DNA of 64,000 nucleotides from Longirhabdus pacifica (GTDB taxonomy: Bacteria > Bacillota > Bacilli > Paenibacillales > DSM-105158): contig NZ_QXJP01000003.1 in NCBI RefSeq assembly GCF_004115085.1, positions 1 to 64,000 on the forward strand. Direction: 5' to 3'. Positions 36,701 through 45,349 of this stretch are shown piece after piece. The notes below the pieces were generated by a model that saw only the letters and a list, made by a program, of their open reading frames with translations, had not been told where the DNA came from and did no database searches. Every line of letters starts with the position of its first letter. The first letter of the stretch is position 1. Position numbers and translations under genes: made by a program.

Positions 36701-37379
36701 GACTAGAAAGCCAAGTTAACGCTCTATCCGTCGCTTCTTGGACTTGGACATTTTCTTGATATGATGCTAATGCCTGTAGTGTCATTGCAGTTAAATCTAC
36801 ATCACTAGTAAACCCCGTGGTAAGCGAAAAGCCTCCATCGTCATTTTGTTGCTGTAGTATCCACGCTACTAGGTTCTCTCTATTCCATGTCGCGTCATCT
36901 GGCACTTCATAGTCATTACTATCTAGCGCTAACAATGCAAATACAGGTCCGTTAATGCCTTGACTGGTCATTCGCCTATGATTCACGATGGCATCTATAA
37001 AATCATAACCAGCGATATAAGTGGGATCATTCCCCATTGCAGTTACACTAAGAACGACCCTTTCTAAATCTGTTACTTTTCGTAGTCTTTTAAAATTTGT
37101 AGAAACATATTGATAGGTTGCTTGAAAATAATCAGCTTCCAAATCATAACCACTGCGTGTTAATGCGATGGCATCCCAATCTGTAAAGTTATCATATGTT
37201 GAAAAGTCACTATGGGACATAATCCAACTCGCAGCTTCAGACACTGCTTCATTTAGTACTGCATCATCAGCAGCCTCCGTCGCATTGACAGTCTGTGTGG
37301 ACAATAACGAAGCAGTCAACATCATACATGTCAACATGATCAAAAAGTATTTTGTCCAACCTAATGTAGCCTTTTTCAA
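33783..37379 (-). CDS. S-layer-anchored protein with two intrinsic-factor-like alpha-barrel repeats and one DUF4430 domain
   Basis: The 1198-residue protein has, in order: a signal peptide (1-33); a first alpha/alpha barrel repeat of prenyltransferase/terpene-cyclase type (about 42-325; DWDAIALTRSGYD, INGPVFALLALDSNDYEVPD, NDDGGFSLTTG); a unique beta-rich region (about 330-560); an acidic linker; a DUF4430 domain (about 582-700; PNSGWMYSVNGSYPQYSAGI); a second alpha/alpha barrel (about 715-1005; DWDAIALARSG, TNGPVFALIALDANNY, DGGFPLHLDENENTDSDIDI); and three SLH domains (about 1010-1198; ITRAAFATLLVN, ITREEMAVML, VTREMAAVVIAN). In animals, intrinsic factor and transcobalamin consist of one such alpha barrel followed by the beta domain related to DUF4430. 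SLH domains bind cell wall polymer, so the protein would display a corrinoid-binding surface outside the cell. It follows the secreted DUF4430 gene by 61 bases, downstream of the B12 riboswitch. B12 binding has not been shown for this protein. Confidence 0.9.
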   Translation of the reverse strand: MKKATLGWTKYFLIMLTCMMLTASLLSTQTVNATEAADDAVLNEAVSEAASWIMSHSDFSTYDNFTDWDAIALTRSGYDLEADYFQATYQYVSTNFKRLRKVTDLERVVLSVTAMGNDPTYIAGYDFIDAIVNHRRMTSQGINGPVFALLALDSNDYEVPDDATWNRENLVAWILQQQNDDGGFSLTTGFTSDVDLTAMTLQALASYQENVQVQEATDRALTWLSSQQYSSGGFPGAWGESSESASQVMIALTSLGIDLHDPRFVKDGNDVLTYLLSYQQEDGGISHSLDGSSDNIATQQALLALSSLQRVNNGQPSIYDMQDIKAQTLYVEIEAGTSYTLPQALSNRDNTKPMRLYFNILPDANGDVTLPAVYAARGSNVLEIENGTEIGSPWNKNMLAPTVLVEPSLYESSLNEMLEKEGKQDFISTAVYAVNVGDPNGIELSEHATVILQGQGHKEAAYVMADGSLKGIPKYEAATIRSVTTSVYDGSIHRVASSSTDMHHTHASVTERVYVDASLQEILSSPVSVTEAVYANDVMYAYEQNGDLVIKTKQLQGLLAFLATKKQGEDPDDDSGDTSDPNQPAKQTVTLSVEKRTIDEGDILSTTTVEIQEGDTVFTVLKRVLNDKGISLSYVGSNAKLYVDGIDGLFEFDAGPNSGWMYSVNGSYPQYSAGIYDLQDGDRIRWRYTTDLGKDIGGYLGSDEEKESSEENAPKNINEDAYVQTLNNVSNWIQKHVDFTMHDHFHDWDAIALARSGEAVPDGYSKALQAFIKENEGSFRKVTDVERMVLAITALGKDATSFAGYNLIEYIVNHPNMTMQGTNGPVFALIALDANNYTVPEQALWDREKLSQWILEQQNEDGGFPLHLDENENTDSDIDITAMVLQALAPYQDKKEVKEATELALAWLSEMQLDNGGFTAWGDENSETISQMIIALTALNIDVYDERFVKKDGDLLSALTSFILADGGVAHVQGEDSDFIATQQAMLAFAAYDRYLAGENRLYDMTDTASLSHFIDAASISDWAYDSVASVVARGFMQGIDPLQPQFAPKQHITRAAFATLLVNMLQEQPAIASKTLPFNDVKADAWYYDGVSQAYALEFIYGNTDTTFAPYRTITREEMAVMLERWYVFHQGEGNNKPSTLKNDVLDYTLISDWALESVEHMYGLGMMQGDGQSFHPQESVTREMAAVVIANMLEQQ

Positions 37380-37440
37380 GTTCTTCCCCTCCTATATTAC
37401 ATCACGAACCATGGTTTTCTCTCGCTGTAATGAAACCCAT

Positions 37441-38250
37441 TTACTCTACTACGATCGTAATAGGAACAGGTCGAACTAAGTTATAGGAATTAGGGCCAAA
37501 TTTACTTGCCGTTATCTCATATTTACCTGGTTCTGTAAAAGAGATGGTCACTTCTCCATTCGCATCCGTCGTATACGTGGTGGAATTACCGTTAATCACC
37601 AACGTTGCTTGTTCAATAGACTCAAATGGTAGCGGCTCGCCCCAACTAGCAGGTTGTCCTTCCACAGTAATTTTTACGTCTTCTCCTTGTTGAATGTTGG
37701 TGTCACTTGCAGAAATTTGACCAAAATCGTATGTATTGTAATGGCCAATGTAAAAGAACTCTATCACATCTTGATCCGCAAGCGTTTGTTGACCAACTCC
37801 GACAGAAGGTAATACACCGTTAAGTTTATACATCCATCCTGATGCAGGGCCTTGATCCCCTTCCCATTCATTGGCAATACCCGCAATGTAATTTCCGTTA
37901 TATGCAACATCGATTACATAAGGATCTGTAACATCCATTCCTTCATTTTCTAAAGCTTTAATAATGGCGTGTATCGCAAGCGTTGTATCATTGTTTTTAT
38001 ACCAATTACCCACTTCATTGTTTCCTACTACATCGGTAATATCATACGGTTCTACTTCTAATTCTGTTAGCGGAATGATAGTGGATTCCCATCCTTCTAC
38101 TCTTACTTTCACTTCAATAGCCTGTTCCGAAGTGTTTGCACTTAATACATTGCTTTGATCTATAGCATGTCCAGTATGGGAAGAAAACAACGTTACAATG
38201 AAAAGCAAACTAAATAATACAACTGCACTAACTTTTTGTAATAATTTCAT
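37441..38250 (-). CDS. Secreted DUF4430 protein with Ig-like C-terminal domain
   Basis: The 269-residue protein has a signal peptide ending near residue 30 (SHTGHA). A DUF4430-like domain covers about 45-180 (NEWEGDQGPASGWMYKLNGV, then VGQQTLADQDVIEFFYIGHY), and an Ig-like beta domain covers about 185-269 (NSTTYTTDANGEVTISFTEPGKYEITA). It has no lipobox or wall-anchoring signal, so it may be released or held by other surface proteins. The ATG at 38250 follows GAGGGG by nine bases; the frame stays open 53 codons further into the leader but has no ribosome binding site. It is the first gene under the B12 riboswitch. A role in scavenging corrinoids outside the cell is inferred. Confidence 0.85.
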   Translation of the reverse strand: MKLLQKVSAVVLFSLLFIVTLFSSHTGHAIDQSNVLSANTSEQAIEVKVRVEGWESTIIPLTELEVEPYDITDVVGNNEVGNWYKNNDTTLAIHAIIKALENEGMDVTDPYVIDVAYNGNYIAGIANEWEGDQGPASGWMYKLNGVLPSVGVGQQTLADQDVIEFFYIGHYNTYDFGQISASDTNIQQGEDVKITVEGQPASWGEPLPFESIEQATLVINGNSTTYTTDANGEVTISFTEPGKYEITASKFGPNSYNLVRPVPITIVVE

Positions 38251-38314
38251 TTTTAATTTCCCCTCTTCTTCTTTTTTTGAAAAAATTGATGTGCATTGTT
38301 TTTTTAGATACACA

Positions 38315-38344
38315 AAAAAACACCTTTTCTCTTCGAATAGGTGC
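38315..38344 (-). terminator. Terminator stem of the B12 riboswitch expression platform
   Basis: On the minus strand CACCT/AGGTG with a 13-base loop is followed by seven T residues. It lies between the cobalamin aptamer and the first DUF4430 gene, so it fits a transcription-terminating off state when the vitamin is bound. Confidence 0.8.
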
Positions 38345-38453
38345 TGTATCTTCCAAGCATTGAAAACACGATGACATATCATGTTCAACATGAAATCGTG
38401 CAAAATCACGATATACTGCTACCCTCCCATCCTCGTGAGAAACTACAAAGCAA

Positions 38454-38655
38454 ACTTTTATAGCAGGTCTCCTGGCTTAGCATCATCACAACGCTATCTC
38501 CTTCCCGTTTACTATGAAGTTAAACAGTGGATATGATGGATAGGTTATTCTGCATTACAGTGGCGGGACCGCGTCGGATTTACACCGAACTTCCCTTTTA
38601 ATCTGATTCATCTAACTTCCAATATGTTAGTAGAGATGTTCAGCACTATAAAAGT
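38454..38655 (-). promoter_or_regulatory. Cobalamin (B12) riboswitch aptamer
   Basis: The minus strand has the B12-box elements: GGGAA then GGTGTAAATCC, ACGCGGTCCCGCCACTGTAA, and a late AAGCCAGGAGACCTGC. The two ends pair perfectly over 10 bases as P1 (ACTTTTATAG at the 5' end and CTATAAAAGT at the 3' end). In known B12 riboswitches these elements bind adenosylcobalamin and switch genes off when the vitamin is plentiful. The switch lies upstream of the DUF4430 and SLH genes. Promoter: a TATAAT box (38694-38699 on the minus strand) lies just upstream with no good -35. Confidence 0.96.
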
Positions 38656-38708
38656 AAATATGAAATTAGTTCCAATGTAGCATACTTCCCAGCATTATAC
38701 AATACAAA

Positions 38709-39416
38709 CTATTCATTCTGTTGAATAAATACTCCCCCGTTAAAATCGTAAACAGAGGATGTCGTTACAGCTGGTTGAAGCTCCCGCTCCTCTATATCCT
38801 GTGTAGAATAAGACTGTTGCGTTGAAGTTAACCAATAATACAACTCCGAAGTTGATTCATTCATAGTAAAAGCTCCAATTTTAAATTGAACATGATGTTG
38901 AAAATACTCTTCTTCTTTTAAAATACCTGACCATGCCTCTACTATTTTCCCATTTTTTACATACCACATATACCCAATTTCTGCATGATACCCAGTTCCA
39001 CCAGTATGATTAGGAGCATAAAATAGTTTCATATTTTCGTTTTCTACAAGTGGAACTACTTCTTTTATATCCACTACATTCCATCCTTTTTCCTCTATGA
39101 ACACATAATTATTATCCACGTCATCAAAAATCAATAGTGTACCCAAATGTACTGCGCCTTGAGTAAAAGCGACTAATTCTTCTTCCACATCTTCATCTAC
39201 ATTCATGAATTTATACCCCCACTTCGTGGTACTGCCAATCCCACCACCATACTCAGCATGTTCTTGAATCAATTCAAGCACCAATTCGTCTGCTTCAAGG
39301 TTATCGGTTAATGGCTGAGGCCATAATGTATAAAGATAGAAACAACCAACACATATACCAAGGAAAATAAACCATTTAACCTGTTTATTTGTTATTTTTT
39401 TCAACATGTTTTTCAC
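38709..39416 (-). CDS. Membrane-anchored protein of unknown function
   Basis: The 235-residue protein has one N-terminal hydrophobic helix (WFIFLGICVGCFYLYTLW), then an exported domain with tryptophan and acidic residues and a GGTGYHAEIGYMWYVKNGKI segment. It starts at a GTG preceded by GGAGGAG at nine bases. I recognise no family. It is upstream of the riboswitch and so not controlled by it. It ends 53 bases before the riboswitch 5' end and follows the deacetylase gene, reading in the same direction, so it may be co-transcribed with it. Confidence 0.65.
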   Translation of the reverse strand: MKNMLKKITNKQVKWFIFLGICVGCFYLYTLWPQPLTDNLEADELVLELIQEHAEYGGGIGSTTKWGYKFMNVDEDVEEELVAFTQGAVHLGTLLIFDDVDNNYVFIEEKGWNVVDIKEVVPLVENENMKLFYAPNHTGGTGYHAEIGYMWYVKNGKIVEAWSGILKEEEYFQHHVQFKIGAFTMNESTSELYYWLTSTQQSYSTQDIEERELQPAVTTSSVYDFNGGVFIQQNE

Positions 39417-39485
39417 TCTTTCTTACTCCTCCGCCCACTAGAAATATTAGCGTGACTGAAATGAATGTAAGATATGACGAGCTAA

Positions 39486-40946
39486 CTATTTCTCGTACTT
39501 TTGCATCGTTTGTAATAGGTGCTCCGCTGTGATGTGTGGAGAACCAGCATTGATGCGATAAAATACATCTTGTCCAAATTCATTAATTCCTGGCTCTATC
39601 GAAAAGAAAAATTGAAATCCATTTTGCTTTAGCCATGCTATGACCTGCTCATTGTAAGCTCCGAAAGGAAACGCCAATAGTGCACGTTGATCTCCTAACT
39701 CTTGTTCAATGCGTTCTTCCATATACAGTATGTCTTCTATCACTCTATCTTTATATTCTTGTTCTGTTTCTATTCGTTGCTCATCTTGTAAATACATTCG
39801 ATGGGTCAGCGCAGGCTGCATGGTATCCTGTTCATGGATAGGGATATCTTTATGCAAATCATACGTATGATTATAGAAGCTCATGCCTTCCGCTTTTAAT
39901 TCTTTCATTTGATCCCAAGTCATATGATGTGCGTAACCATTATCTCTTCGCTCACCAATAATAAAATGTGTTGCTAAAAGATCATGTTTTTCTAACACTG
40001 GTGCAGCTAGAGAATAAAAACTTTCGTAACCATCATCAAAAGTCAACAACACCGCGTTTGGACTAATTTGTATTTCTCCCTGCATAAATAACACAAATTC
40101 ATCCATACCGATAATATTGTACCCTTGTTCCAGTAACGTCGTCAGCTGTGATTCAAACAACTGTGGTGTAATCGTATAACCACTGACATCATTTTCTTCT
40201 GCTAGATCATGGTATATTAAAATATGTACTTTATCGTGATAATAAATATGATTCTCCTTACTTTCTTGCAACAATGAAGGTGTTTCTGCTATGACTTGAA
40301 TGTGGTCATTGACATGTTTATTGTCTTTATTAATCATACATTGATATATTTGCTGGTCTTGTCCCACATAATATAATTGAAAAAGCGTTGCTAGCCCTTT
40401 GTTATTGAATGTAACCAAAAGCTGTACTTTACTCTCTTTATCAATGTCAGATATATCTACATCATTTCGTTGCTTAGAAGTTAAGGGAAGGACTGGTTGA
40501 AACTCCCCTGTTGTATTTACATGTATTTCATACAACCATTGTGTTGTCCCATCGGAGTTGAACACTTCAATTTTATGTTTACCAAACACCGCTTCCAAAT
40601 CTGATCTTGTATTTCCTACTTTTAATTGCTGTGCTACTTGATATGCTTCGTAGTTCAATTTATTTACGTGCTCTGATTGTTGGTTCATTTCATTATGTAT
40701 TTCTTTATCAAGTTCTTGACCAATTACTTGATTTGTTTCTTCATTGTTTTTTTTATTTGATTCTTTCCTTAACTTTTCTCTTTTTTCTTTATTTGACTCT
40801 TCCTTTATTTCTTTGCTTGTTTCTTCCTTGGTTTGTTTATTCCTTTCATTCTGTGTAACGTTTCGTGCTTCTGCAAAAGCTGGATAAGGCATCATCGTAA
40901 CAAATGCCATCAAACAGATGGTCACTATAAATCTAGTTTTTTTCAT
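39486..40946 (-). CDS. Secreted polysaccharide deacetylase (carbohydrate esterase family 4)
   Basis: The 486-residue protein has a signal peptide (ends near FAEA), a low-complexity Lys/Glu/Asn-rich region (about 20-85), a middle domain resembling DUF4309-type sequences, and a C-terminal CE4 (NodB) domain from about residue 245. Catalytic motifs are intact: LTFDDGYESF supplies the Asp pair, NHTYDLH the two zinc-binding His residues, and AFPFGAYN the active-site strand. The domain would remove N-acetyl groups from peptidoglycan or an extracellular polysaccharide. The start is taken at the ATG at 40946; AAAGGA is 14 bases away, which is long. Confidence 0.85.
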   Translation of the reverse strand: MKKTRFIVTICLMAFVTMMPYPAFAEARNVTQNERNKQTKEETSKEIKEESNKEKREKLRKESNKKNNEETNQVIGQELDKEIHNEMNQQSEHVNKLNYEAYQVAQQLKVGNTRSDLEAVFGKHKIEVFNSDGTTQWLYEIHVNTTGEFQPVLPLTSKQRNDVDISDIDKESKVQLLVTFNNKGLATLFQLYYVGQDQQIYQCMINKDNKHVNDHIQVIAETPSLLQESKENHIYYHDKVHILIYHDLAEENDVSGYTITPQLFESQLTTLLEQGYNIIGMDEFVLFMQGEIQISPNAVLLTFDDGYESFYSLAAPVLEKHDLLATHFIIGERRDNGYAHHMTWDQMKELKAEGMSFYNHTYDLHKDIPIHEQDTMQPALTHRMYLQDEQRIETEQEYKDRVIEDILYMEERIEQELGDQRALLAFPFGAYNEQVIAWLKQNGFQFFFSIEPGINEFGQDVFYRINAGSPHITAEHLLQTMQKYEK

Positions 40947-41118
40947 AAATAAAATATAATTCCTTTCTATCAAACTATTGTTTAACTACATGCAAAAATA
41001 AACATATTTCCTTTGTATAAGTTGGGATACACATAAAAATACAATGTTACATCAACATAGGAGGTATAAAGACTAATGATAGAGATCATAGCACAAGAAA
41101 AAGCAAATATAAAGACTC

Positions 41119-41149
41119 AAAAAGATGGAGTTGCTCTCACGCACTCCAT
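41119..41149 (-). terminator. Rho-independent terminator after the zinc-ribbon gene
   Basis: ATGGAGT/ACTCCAT, a 7-bp perfect stem, followed on the minus strand by C and five T residues. Confidence 0.7.
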
Positions 41150-41211
41150 TCTATAATTTAGTCACGTTAGCATGTAAAATATGCTGCATCAAACAACATG
41201 ATATACTCCAT

Positions 41212-41391
41212 CTATTTTTTTGAAACGCCATGATTCTTTTTACTACATATTTTGCACACCTTCATATTATTACCATCTTCTCCCTTTATCTCATATAATA
41301 ACTTAATTCGAGTTCGTTTACAAATTGGACATGTCCCTCTACCTCTTGCAAATAATTGACGTAACGGCTTACCGCGATTGCTCTTGGCCAT
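41212..41391 (-). CDS. Small zinc-ribbon protein (59 residues)
   Basis: A short frame begins MAKSNRGKPLRQLFARGRG and continues with C-P-I-C-K at 21-25 and V-C-K-I-C at 45-49, two CxxC knuckles as in rubredoxin-type or ribosomal-like zinc ribbons. The N-terminal half is strongly basic. GGAGGAG lies nine bases before the ATG, and a terminator follows at 41119-41149, so it is very probably a real monocistronic gene. Small proteins of this kind are common in Bacillaceae, but I cannot name this one; binding to RNA or the ribosome is only a guess. Confidence 0.8.
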   Translation of the reverse strand: MAKSNRGKPLRQLFARGRGTCPICKRTRIKLLYEIKGEDGNNMKVCKICSKKNHGVSKK

Positions 41392-41549
41392 ACTGATCTC
41401 CTCCTTTCTTCTATTTATATTTAAAGTCTTTCTTGTACTAGAATCTTCTTCCTAAAAATAAAATCATAAATTGAAATGACTTGTTACCATAAAAACTCTA
41501 CGTTGATAGTAAAAGTATGTAGAAAGGTTATGATGTATGAAACATGAAA

Positions 41550-41579
41550 ATCCCCTCTACTGTTATAAGTAAAAGGGAT
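41550..41579 (-). terminator. Terminator after the collagen-like gene
   Basis: ATCCC(T)/(A)GGGGAT with a long loop and a short T run on the minus strand, 26 bases past the stop at 41605. Confidence 0.55.
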
Positions 41580-41604
41580 GATCTAAACCTCAAATTGCAA
41601 TTTT

Positions 41605-42894
<1,290 letters not shown>

Positions 42895-43026
42895 TCACTC
42901 CTTTCTCATGTACTTCTTGTATCTTATGAAAGGAAGTAACAACTTGACTGGGTACAAACACTGCTACAAACACCAATTTGAACAAATTTAGTCAAATGAT
43001 GATGATGATGAAATAACTCAGAACTT

Positions 43027-44100
43027 TCAATATCCTAAGTCTTCTAGTAATTTTCTATTGTGTTTAATACTTTGATCATTTGGTCGATACTGTCGTGCAA
43101 TTTCATTATGAATGTAAGATTTATCATACATTCCTTTTCTATAGTAACAAACACATAGCTGTAGGTGAGGCAGCCATGTCCATGCGGCTTGATTTTGAAA
43201 ACCCCATTCACTTTCTTGCATTGGAATTTTTGTTGCCATCTCATACCAAAAAATAGATTGATCGTACATTTCTTTATTTAAAAAGTAATAACCCATACGG
43301 CAGCATGCTTCCGCTCTCGGAGTATCATATTTAAACGACTCCAAACAAGCGTGGAACTCATTTTCTTTATCTCCTAATGCCTCATAACAAAGTGCTAAGT
43401 TATTACATGCTTGGATATTGTCTTCTACCCAACCTTTTTTATCATCTAGAAATTTGCGATACCATGTTATTGCTTTCTCCCATTTTCGATGATCTCTTAG
43501 CTCGTTTGCATAATATACGGTGTCTCTAGGTGCTAACTCCACTCCTTTAGCTAACTGAGATTCGTAAATGTTTAAATTTCGATGCGTTTCATGTTCGATT
43601 TGTTTATGCGTGACACATATATCACTGTTAAAAATGTTCCCATTTACAGCAAGATACTCATGTACGATGCCGATCCACTTAAAGTACTTCATCCGCTTCA
43701 CCAGTCTATTTCTTCTATAACTAAGTAATACATTGCCGTATTCATCAAAACCAACGTTGTATTTCATAGAAACAGAATCCACTGTAGGATCTAGCGTTTC
43801 TTTTAATTGTAAAAATAGTTGTTGACTATCTTCTAATATGACGTCATCCGCATCCATCCAAAAAATATAATCTTTCGTTGCTTTGCTAAAAGCAAAGTTT
43901 CGAGCTGCGGAAAAGTTATCTATCCACTTAAAATCAAATATACGATCTGTATAACGGGAAGCAACTTCTTTCGTTTTATCTATAGAGCCTGTGTCAATAA
44001 TATTTATTTCATCGACAATATGTTTTATCGTATCTAATCCTCTTGCTAATGTTTTCTCTTCATCTCTAACGATCATACAAAGACTAATCGTTATCATCAT
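43027..44100 (-). CDS. Glycosyltransferase family 2 with C-terminal TPR-like repeats
   Basis: The 357-residue protein has the GT2 motifs ITISLCMIVRDEEKTLARGL, IDTGSIDKTKEVA and the D-x-D of FWMDADDVI. From about residue 190 helical repeats follow (YYANELRDHRKWEKAITWYR, ALGDKENEFHACLESFKYDT), a TPR-like tail often seen in O-glycosyltransferases that bind peptide acceptors. It lies directly upstream of the collagen-like gene on the same strand, so it is a good candidate for glycosylating that protein. The start is one of two adjacent ATG codons (44100 or 44097) after GAGGTG. Confidence 0.85.
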   Translation of the reverse strand: MMITISLCMIVRDEEKTLARGLDTIKHIVDEINIIDTGSIDKTKEVASRYTDRIFDFKWIDNFSAARNFAFSKATKDYIFWMDADDVILEDSQQLFLQLKETLDPTVDSVSMKYNVGFDEYGNVLLSYRRNRLVKRMKYFKWIGIVHEYLAVNGNIFNSDICVTHKQIEHETHRNLNIYESQLAKGVELAPRDTVYYANELRDHRKWEKAITWYRKFLDDKKGWVEDNIQACNNLALCYEALGDKENEFHACLESFKYDTPRAEACCRMGYYFLNKEMYDQSIFWYEMATKIPMQESEWGFQNQAAWTWLPHLQLCVCYYRKGMYDKSYIHNEIARQYRPNDQSIKHNRKLLEDLGY

Positions 44101-44338
44101 GTCACCTCTTGTCACTTGATTATGCAAAAAATAAAAAGCCTATCTTTATCATGTAAAATTTTTTTTACGTTATGTTGCATGCTAAGGAACATGATATATG
44201 ATATGATAGTTGCTGTATTTTGGTGTTATAAGCGCCTATTTTAGAGGCCTTTATGATTATACTTATATTTAAGGTGGTAATAGGTGAAACGTCGTAACCT
44301 ATTGCGCTATTATGGAATGAAAATTTGGAGGGAATACG

Positions 44339-45334
44339 ATGCAATTATTAAAACAACATCTCATGTTACCTATAGATCCACAGCAGCCATCTCACTTATT
44401 TCAACCTTCTGCTGACGGCACCGTTCGTATTAAATATACTTCAGAGCAATTGCAAGGACTAATTGAACATAAAGAAAAAATAAAAGCTTATCTCGGCACG
44501 CTTCAAATGGATAGTAAGCAACTTAATACATTTGCAAATGAACTCGCTCTCTCGGTTTCCCATCAATTTAACCAGGTAAATCAATATATTAATTTAACAA
44601 AACAAGATGAAATCCAACTACAAACACTGTTTAAAACACTTCTAAATACTCTGCACTCCACTTACTCCAATGAAAGCAAAGATTTATTAGTAGCATTAGA
44701 AGAAATGTTTGTTCATCATCATGAGCGTATCATGTCCCTATTAACAAAAAGCAACGGCAACCAACTGTTTCAATCGTATTTGAATCAAAAAGAAGAAACG
44801 ATCGTTCCATGCCAACAATATAGTCCAAGTTTTCAGATGAAAGTACTTGGATTATCATTAGATCACATGCAAGGTCCTATTTTAGATATTGGTTGTGGTT
44901 CTGATGCTCGGCTTGTGAATGATTTACGTGAGCAAGATGTGGAAGCATACGGCTTCGATAGAAATATCACAACGAAGAAACCATACTTGTTTCGCACCAA
45001 TTGGTTTGATTTTTATTTTTCACCGCTAAAGTGGGGTACGCTTATTTCTAACATGGCGTTTTCCAATCATTTTTGGCACCATCATTTACGCCAAGATGGA
45101 CAATATGAGTCCTATGCGCAAAAGTATGTGGAAATACTGAATGCCCTTAAAGTCGGAGGTACATTCATATACAGTCCTGGACTACCTTTTATGGAAAATA
45201 TATTAAAAGAGGTGGATAAATTCGAAGTGTCTAAGCATGAAATTCCAATGCCAGAAACGGGAATGGATCAAAAATTAAGTCAAGATGAGTTAGAAAGAAG
45301 ATACGTCACTAAAATTAAAAGACTTCATGCATAA
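44339..45334 (+). CDS. Class I SAM-dependent methyltransferase
   Basis: The 331-residue protein has an N-terminal helical region of about 165 residues and a Rossmann-type methyltransferase domain with GPILDIGCGSDARLVNDLRE as motif I and EAYGFDRNI as motif II. It would use S-adenosylmethionine. It stands among glycosyltransferase and dTDP-sugar genes, so a sugar or spore-surface glycan is the likely acceptor, but the specificity is unknown. The ATG follows GGAGGG. It is transcribed opposite to its neighbours on both sides and ends 15 bases from the GT2 gene stop. Confidence 0.75.
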   Translation: MQLLKQHLMLPIDPQQPSHLFQPSADGTVRIKYTSEQLQGLIEHKEKIKAYLGTLQMDSKQLNTFANELALSVSHQFNQVNQYINLTKQDEIQLQTLFKTLLNTLHSTYSNESKDLLVALEEMFVHHHERIMSLLTKSNGNQLFQSYLNQKEETIVPCQQYSPSFQMKVLGLSLDHMQGPILDIGCGSDARLVNDLREQDVEAYGFDRNITTKKPYLFRTNWFDFYFSPLKWGTLISNMAFSNHFWHHHLRQDGQYESYAQKYVEILNALKVGGTFIYSPGLPFMENILKEVDKFEVSKHEIPMPETGMDQKLSQDELERRYVTKIKRLHA

Positions 45335-45349
45335 GCGTCATCTTTAACA

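Noticed and set aside
41076-41156. 26-codon plus-strand frame preceded by AGGAGGT
   Set aside because: It runs through the terminator hairpin of the zinc-ribbon gene (41119-41149), has no recognisable product, and has no promoter-like sequence that I can see.
44284-44415. 44-codon GTG frame with AGGTGG upstream of the methyltransferase gene
   Set aside because: It overlaps the methyltransferase start out of frame, has no relatives that I know, and the methyltransferase has its own GGAGGG site.
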